In this document: positions 59,838-64,000 of the stretch, piece by piece
Layout of the letters: each line of letters starts with the position of its first letter
How positions within the stretch are numbered: the stretch's first letter is position 1
Assembly (NCBI RefSeq): GCF_042685105.1
Contig: NZ_JBHUMO010000044.1
Coordinates: forward strand, 154,896 to 218,895
Reading direction: 5' to 3'
DNA from: Enterococcus_G camelliae
GTDB taxonomy: Bacteria; Bacillota; Bacilli; Lactobacillales; Enterococcaceae
DNA length: 64,000 bases
Translations under genes and position numbers: made by a program
The notes under the pieces: generated by a model
What the model saw: only the letters and a program-made list of their open reading frames with translations
Told to the model about the DNA's origin: nothing
The model's database searches: none

Positions 59838-59881
59838 ACCCGACCAGTCTTTCCAACGATTGATGCGTCGGGTCTTTTTTT
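59838..59881 (+). terminator. Intrinsic terminator after the amidohydrolase gene
   Basis: ACCCGAC and GTCGGGT form a 7-bp stem with a 22-base loop, followed by CTTTTTTT. It lies between the amidohydrolase and hydratase genes and ends the ABC transcript. Confidence 0.75.
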
Positions 59882-59974
59882 AGATTAGCCCCTATGATCA
59901 ATCAAAAATGAGACAAGCATTGAAGGACAGCCAGGATTGTGATACAGTTTTAACAACTAAAGGGAGGGCTTTTC

Positions 59975-60760
59975 ATGACTTTATCTAGCGAACAACAAGC
60001 ATTGGCCGAAGCATTACTCGATGCATACAAAACAGGCCACTCACTACCAATTGAACAAGCAGCAACCGCTGTAAGCACACTTGAGGATGCTTATGGCATT
60101 CAGGCAATGGTTAGCCAAAAAAAAGACACACCCATCGCAGGTTACAAGATTAGTTTGACAAGTGAACAAACACAAAAGCTTTTTGCTTCAGACGAACCTT
60201 TATACGGAGCAGAAGAACAAGCGCAAATGCTTACTTCTCCCGCAACTGTCAACTTAGCAGATTTTTTGGAACCCTTAGTCGAAATCGAACTTGTTTTCAC
60301 CGCGACTGAGACACTGTCTGAAACAGATACATTACCCGAATTATGTGAAAAATTAACCGTGGCTCCGGGCATCGAATTACCCGACTCGCGCTTTGCTGAT
60401 TGGTTCCCCGATCTGAATAAATATCTCGTTGTCTCAGATGGTGCAGTTGGCGGCCGAATTGTAGTAGGAACTTCCCAACCTGTAACCAATTTTTCTTTGG
60501 AAGAGTTAGCAACCATTCAAGGAACACTGACAATCGATGATCAAAAAGTTGCAGAAGGGCTCTCTTCTGAAGTATTGACCAATCCATTACTTTCTGTACA
60601 ATGGCTAATAAAGAAATTAGCCCAAACAAATCAAACAATTTCTGCTGGGATGCATATTTCCAGTGGTACCTTCATTTTTCCCGTGCCTTTAAAGAAAGGT
60701 AGCTTTAAAGCAAGCTATTCACATGGCATTGGTGAAGTCATTGTTCAAGCAATAGAGTAA
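59975..60760 (+). CDS. 2-Keto-4-pentenoate hydratase / FAH-family-like hydratase
   Basis: A 261-aa protein of the fumarylacetoacetase/2-hydroxypentadienoate hydratase (MhpD) superfamily. IAGYKISLTSEQTQKLFASDEPLYG (about residues 48-73), LEPLVEIELVFTATETL with the acidic metal ligands and APGIELPDSRFADW are typical. The family includes hydratases and decarboxylases of meta-cleavage pathways. No ring-cleavage genes are nearby, so its substrate is unclear. It is separated from the amidohydrolase by a terminator and 177 bases, with its own SD GGGAGGG. Confidence 0.85.
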   Translation: MTLSSEQQALAEALLDAYKTGHSLPIEQAATAVSTLEDAYGIQAMVSQKKDTPIAGYKISLTSEQTQKLFASDEPLYGAEEQAQMLTSPATVNLADFLEPLVEIELVFTATETLSETDTLPELCEKLTVAPGIELPDSRFADWFPDLNKYLVVSDGAVGGRIVVGTSQPVTNFSLEELATIQGTLTIDDQKVAEGLSSEVLTNPLLSVQWLIKKLAQTNQTISAGMHISSGTFIFPVPLKKGSFKASYSHGIGEVIVQAIE

Positions 60761-60771
60761 AAAAATTTACT

Positions 60772-60802
60772 AGGAGGATAACCATTTTGCGGTTATCCTC
60801 CT
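60772..60802 (+). terminator. Intrinsic terminator of the hydratase gene
   Basis: A 12-bp perfect stem AGGAGGATAACC/GGTTATCCTCCT with a 7-base loop and a pyrimidine-rich tail, 11 bases after the stop. The following gap to about 60985 has no recognised feature. Confidence 0.85.
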
Positions 60803-60987
60803 CTTCCTTTTTTCTTCTCAATGGTAAAGCTGACTCCCTGTGCGTATCCCTCAAAAAGGTTGCCTTCCAGCAAAGGTGTTCAAACGGAGAGTCTTCATTT
60901 CAGTATTCTCCTCTTACAAAGATTTCTAACTAGCTGGCACGCCCTCGTCTCTTTCACATTAGGATACTCGTTAGACACAAAAAACCA

Positions 60988-61023
60988 AAAAGCAGAGCGG
61001 CTTCCCTAAGAAAACTGCTCTAC
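60988..61023 (-). terminator. Probable terminator of the alpha-glucoside LacI regulator gene
   Basis: On the minus strand AGAGCAG...CGCTCT forms a short stem followed by GCTTTTTGG. It is just after the stop of the LacI-type gene. Imperfect, so only probable. Confidence 0.5.
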
Positions 61024-61027
61024 TCTT

Positions 61028-62041
61028 TTATTCAGATTCATTTTCTAGCATACGTACTGTTTTGCGTTCTTTTAATTGAAATGGAATAATTTCGGATACG
61101 ATTGCTTGTTCATTAGCAATCGCTTGAATTAACCGTTTGCATCCGCGCGCACCCATATCATAAAAAGGTTGCGCAATCGTTGTTAATGGCGGCGTTGTCA
61201 TCCAGGCAATGCTTGTATCATCGTAACCAATGACCGAGAGTTGCTCTGGAACACCAATTGCGTATTGATGGGCAATCGAAATGACACCTAGAGCTGTATC
61301 ATCACTGGCACAGACAATCGCTGTTGGTAAACGATGATGAACGTAATATTCCATCGCTCGTCTCCCCGCATCAAAACTAAAATCACCATAACAAATTAAC
61401 GCTTTATCTACCGGTAAATGATTGGCTACCAAGCAATCAAGATACCCTAATAGCCGTGGCTCTCCAGCAACCTTATCGTTTGGATTGACGCCAGCCAGGC
61501 CAATCTTTTGATGGTGATGATCAATTAAATATTGCGTAGCATGGTACATGGCTTCATAATCATCCACTTTAATATATGGCAAACGATTGTCTTCCGAAAT
61601 GGTTGATAATAAAATGGTTGGCACACCTAAGCGACTAATCATCACTTGTTGTTCTTTTTTGAGATAGATAGAAACAATAATAATCCCATCCACACGCCGA
61701 TTCACCATTAACTTTAAACTATCGGACAACCGCTTTCCCTCAACTCCAGCATGTGTAAGAATCACACTATACCCATAATCATAGGCGATATCCTCAATCC
61801 CTGTCACAATATTTCCATAAAATGAAGTACTCACATCAGGAATAATAATCCCAATCGTCTTCGTTTTATTTGTCACCAAGCTAGTAGCAGCAGCATTCTT
61901 ATAATACCCTAATTCTTTTGCAGCCCTCAACACTCGTTCACGTGTCTCACTGCCATATCCACCAATATCGTTGATAACTCGTGAAACGGTAGCTGTGGAG
62001 ACATTTGCCCGCTTCGCTATATCTTTGATTGTAATTGCCAT
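61028..62041 (-). CDS. LacI-family transcriptional regulator, probably of the alpha-glucoside gene
   Basis: A 337-aa LacI/GalR regulator: helix-turn-helix AITIKDIAKRANVSTATVSRVIND, hinge region to about residue 60, effector domain with TIGIIIPDVSTSFYGNIVTGIEDIA and VIGYDDTSIAWMTTPPLTTIAQP. It follows the GH13 oligo-1,6-glucosidase gene by 82 bases on the same strand, so it is probably cotranscribed and may repress that unit. The operator was not found within the short upstream part visible here. Confidence 0.87.
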   Translation of the reverse strand: MAITIKDIAKRANVSTATVSRVINDIGGYGSETRERVLRAAKELGYYKNAAATSLVTNKTKTIGIIIPDVSTSFYGNIVTGIEDIAYDYGYSVILTHAGVEGKRLSDSLKLMVNRRVDGIIIVSIYLKKEQQVMISRLGVPTILLSTISEDNRLPYIKVDDYEAMYHATQYLIDHHHQKIGLAGVNPNDKVAGEPRLLGYLDCLVANHLPVDKALICYGDFSFDAGRRAMEYYVHHRLPTAIVCASDDTALGVISIAHQYAIGVPEQLSVIGYDDTSIAWMTTPPLTTIAQPFYDMGARGCKRLIQAIANEQAIVSEIIPFQLKERKTVRMLENESE

Positions 62042-62123
62042 CGCATTTCTCCTACTTTACATCATGCACCAATGATTCAAACTAAACGCTGGTTGCTGAA
62101 ATCCTTTTCTTTCCTATTATACA

Positions 62124-63839
62124 TTAATTTACGTGATAGATAAGTGCTTCATACGGTTCTAATGCTAATTTTTTTTGTTTTTCTTTCAACTGTTGTTTGA
62201 ATGGAGAAAGAGGATCGGCTGCGTGACTGCCAATAGGATGATTTCCCATTACTAACGACCAACTTTGACCAGAAATAGCAGTTGGTAGATTGATTTCAGC
62301 CGGTTCTTTGGTCAGATTTACAACAACCAACATGCGATCTTCCTCTAAAAATCGTTCATAAATGTATACTTGAGGATGTTTCGGTAAATAATCATGGTAA
62401 TGACCAGAGACGAAGATATTCTGAGTTTTTCTTAATTGAATTAATTTTTTGTAATACGACAAAATGGATGTTGGTTGTTGCGTTTGTTCTGCTACATTGA
62501 TCGTAGTATAGTTTGGATTAACAACCATCCATGGTTTGCCTGTGGTAAAGCCTGCATTTTCGCTCGTATTCCATTGCATAGGTGTCCGACTGTTATCTCT
62601 TGAGATACTGCTCATTAATTCTAAAATCTCAAGTTTTCGATCCTCATTGTCTTCCATTTGAAGCAATTCTTCAATTTGATTCTTAGCCGTGACATCATCC
62701 AATTCATCTAAGCTACGAAACGTCATATTGGTCATGCCGATTTCTTGGCCTTGGTAGATGAAAGGTGTTCCTTGCAGCAACAAGTACATCGTTGCCAAAG
62801 CGGTGGCTGCTTTTTCCCGATAGACTGGCTGATCATTGCCAAAAACAGAAACGCTCCGTGGGACATCGTGATTCTCCATGTACAGTGCATTCCAACCTTG
62901 GCCATAATCTAGGCGTTTTTGCCAGCGACCAAGCGCCTTTTTCAGCGCAACAACATCCATCGTGTCATTTTTTTCGCGCTTCCATAGCGAAATATGCTCA
63001 AATTCAAATATCATATTAAAATAACCGTCTTTGCCGACCCACTCAGGGGCTTGTTCCGCCGTAACGCCAGATGCTTCGCCAACCGTCACAATATCATATT
63101 CTTTAAAAACCTTACTCAATTCGCGCAAGTATACACCAATCCCCTTGACGTTGGTAAAAGGAGAGTATGCCCAATCTTTCTTGGGTTTCGTATGCCAAGG
63201 AGATTTTTTAATATGTGAAATCGCATCAATTCGAAACCCATCAATGCCTAAGTCAAGCCACCAACGAATCATGGTATAAATATCTTGACGCATGTTGGGA
63301 TTTTCCCAGTTTAAATCAGGTTGTTCTTTGGCAAATACATGTAGGTATTGTTGATCAATCGCAGGGACGTATTCCCAGACAGATCCTCCAAAAATCGATT
63401 CCCATTGGTTTGGTTTGTCGTTGCCGTCAGCCCAAATATAATAGTCATGATAGGGATTATCTTTTCCTTGCAATGCTTCTTTAAACCAAGGATGTTGATC
63501 CGAAGTATGATTGATGACCAAATCCATAATGATTTTGATGCCCAAGTCATGCGCTTCATCAATCAGTTTTAGCATGTCTTCCATTGTCCCAAATTCCGGA
63601 TTGATATCTTGATAATCACTAATATCATAGCCATTATCAACATTTGGTGAGGCATAAACAGGATTCAACCAAACAAAATCGATGCCTAATTCTTTGAGAT
63701 AACGTAAGTTTTTCCGAATCCCTTGGAGATCACCAATACCATCCCCATTTGAATCTTTGAAACTTTTTGGATAAATTTGGTACCCTATCGCCTCTTTCCA
63801 CCAAGGCATGGCTTGTTGTTTTTCATGCATATCTTCCAT
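62124..63839 (-). CDS. malL: GH13 alpha-glucosidase, oligo-1,6-glucosidase type
   Basis: A 571-aa GH13_31 enzyme. The catalytic regions are MDLVINHTSDQHPWF (region I), GIDGFRIDAISHI (nucleophile Asp about residue 205), VGEASGVTAEQ (acid/base Glu about residue 260) and MENHDVPRS (third Asp). QEIGMTN and the glycosidase-type MPWWKEAIGYQIYPKSFKDSNGDGIGDL N-terminus mark the oligo-1,6-glucosidase/dextranase-like subgroup, which splits alpha-1,6- and alpha-1,4-glucosides such as isomaltose. The start is unsettled: ATG at 63839, 63830 or 63809 in frame, all with weak SD sequences. Confidence 0.9.
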   Translation of the reverse strand: MEDMHEKQQAMPWWKEAIGYQIYPKSFKDSNGDGIGDLQGIRKNLRYLKELGIDFVWLNPVYASPNVDNGYDISDYQDINPEFGTMEDMLKLIDEAHDLGIKIIMDLVINHTSDQHPWFKEALQGKDNPYHDYYIWADGNDKPNQWESIFGGSVWEYVPAIDQQYLHVFAKEQPDLNWENPNMRQDIYTMIRWWLDLGIDGFRIDAISHIKKSPWHTKPKKDWAYSPFTNVKGIGVYLRELSKVFKEYDIVTVGEASGVTAEQAPEWVGKDGYFNMIFEFEHISLWKREKNDTMDVVALKKALGRWQKRLDYGQGWNALYMENHDVPRSVSVFGNDQPVYREKAATALATMYLLLQGTPFIYQGQEIGMTNMTFRSLDELDDVTAKNQIEELLQMEDNEDRKLEILELMSSISRDNSRTPMQWNTSENAGFTTGKPWMVVNPNYTTINVAEQTQQPTSILSYYKKLIQLRKTQNIFVSGHYHDYLPKHPQVYIYERFLEEDRMLVVVNLTKEPAEINLPTAISGQSWSLVMGNHPIGSHAADPLSPFKQQLKEKQKKLALEPYEALIYHVN

Positions 63840-64000
63840 ACGCCGTTGCCAAAAATCTATAAATATTCCTAACCAACTATAAAAATTGTCAGATTAATGT
63901 TTATTTCCTGTTTCTACGTGTCCGATTTTGCCACTTGCTCGCTACTCTCGTTTGCTATAACATTCCACAGGCGTTAATTCGGATACAACGAATCCTACAT

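Noticed and set aside
63840..64000. Possible 3' end of an upstream gene (reading ...SELTPVECYSKRE stop)
   Set aside because: Only about 18 codons are visible, another frame is equally short, and no family could be recognised.
1..64000. CRISPR array, tRNA or rRNA genes, complete insertion sequences
   Set aside because: No regularly spaced repeats, cloverleaf-type sequence or intact transposase was found on either strand by eye.

Overview
The window looks like a low-GC Firmicute of the Lactobacillales, most likely Enterococcus or a close relative. This is inferred from AT-rich intergenic regions with strong SD sequences, CcpA-type cre sites, PTS/GH1 beta-glucoside genes, a complete men cluster next to fermentative sugar genes, and protein sequences that read as enterococcal. 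No rRNA, tRNA or CRISPR array was seen. The species cannot be fixed from the sequence alone.

Layout. (1) 1-9.8 kb, minus strand: a nucleoside uptake and catabolism operon, pdp-deoC-cdd-bmpA-nupO-nupP-nupQ-deoB-punA-deoD (deoD runs off the edge). A LacI-type repressor gene and an 18-bp palindromic operator lie upstream. (2) 10.9-14.4 kb: a methyltransferase, coaA and guaA. The 3' end of guaA abuts the relic of a tyrosine integrase, followed by an XRE/membrane-protein pair and a 25-bp perfect inverted repeat, which looks like an eroded integrative element. (3) 15.9-19.8 kb: FMN reductase, GNAT acetyltransferase, a TPP-riboswitch-controlled thiaminase II gene, a strong-promoter structured small RNA candidate (6S-like), msrA and an HxlR regulator. 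(4) 20.1-22.1 kb: the formaldehyde detoxification pair frmA-frmB. (5) 22.2-29.1 kb: a sulfur block with a sulfonate-type ABC transporter, CoA-disulfide reductase/rhodanese, a YeeE/YedE sulfur transporter and a divergent LysR regulator. (6) 29.3-34.5 kb: a galactitol-family PTS (IIA, IIB, IIC) with a zinc dehydrogenase and a PRD-type activator. (7) 34.8-40.7 kb: two MFS transporters, a small membrane protein, MerR, a zinc-type oxidoreductase and a Gfo/Idh/MocA oxidoreductase. (8) 40.7-48.2 kb: beta-glucoside use (IIC, two GH1 enzymes, a ROK kinase, RpiR), an esterase-like hydrolase and a HAD phosphatase/mutase. (9) 48.3-56.0 kb: menaquinone genes menB-E-F-D-H-C with a divergent hotdog thioesterase likely doing the DHNA-CoA hydrolase step. 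(10) 56.2-60.8 kb: an amino-acid-type ABC importer with an M20 amidohydrolase and a hydratase-like enzyme. (11) 61.0-63.8 kb: a LacI regulator and a GH13 oligo-1,6-glucosidase.

How they fit. Most of the window is scavenging and fermentation. Ribonucleosides and deoxyribonucleosides are imported by the BMP-type ABC system, cleaved by phosphorylases, and the pentose phosphates fed to glycolysis by DeoB and DeoC. Beta-glucosides, a galactitol-like polyol and alpha-1,6-glucosides enter through dedicated systems, two of them carrying cre sites. The men cluster makes DHNA/menaquinone precursors from chorismate; menA and the final methyltransferase are not in this window. Regulation is mostly local: LacI, HxlR, LysR, PRD, MerR and RpiR genes sit beside the operons they probably control, and several perfect palindromes mark likely operators.

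The most unusual items are the roughly 300-nt structured RNA candidate at 18.1-18.4 kb, the integrase relic at the guaA 3' end, the nearly abutting divergent PTS/RpiR starts, and the ABC/amidohydrolase/hydratase cluster with an unassigned substrate. No clear-cut new defence or mobile system was found.
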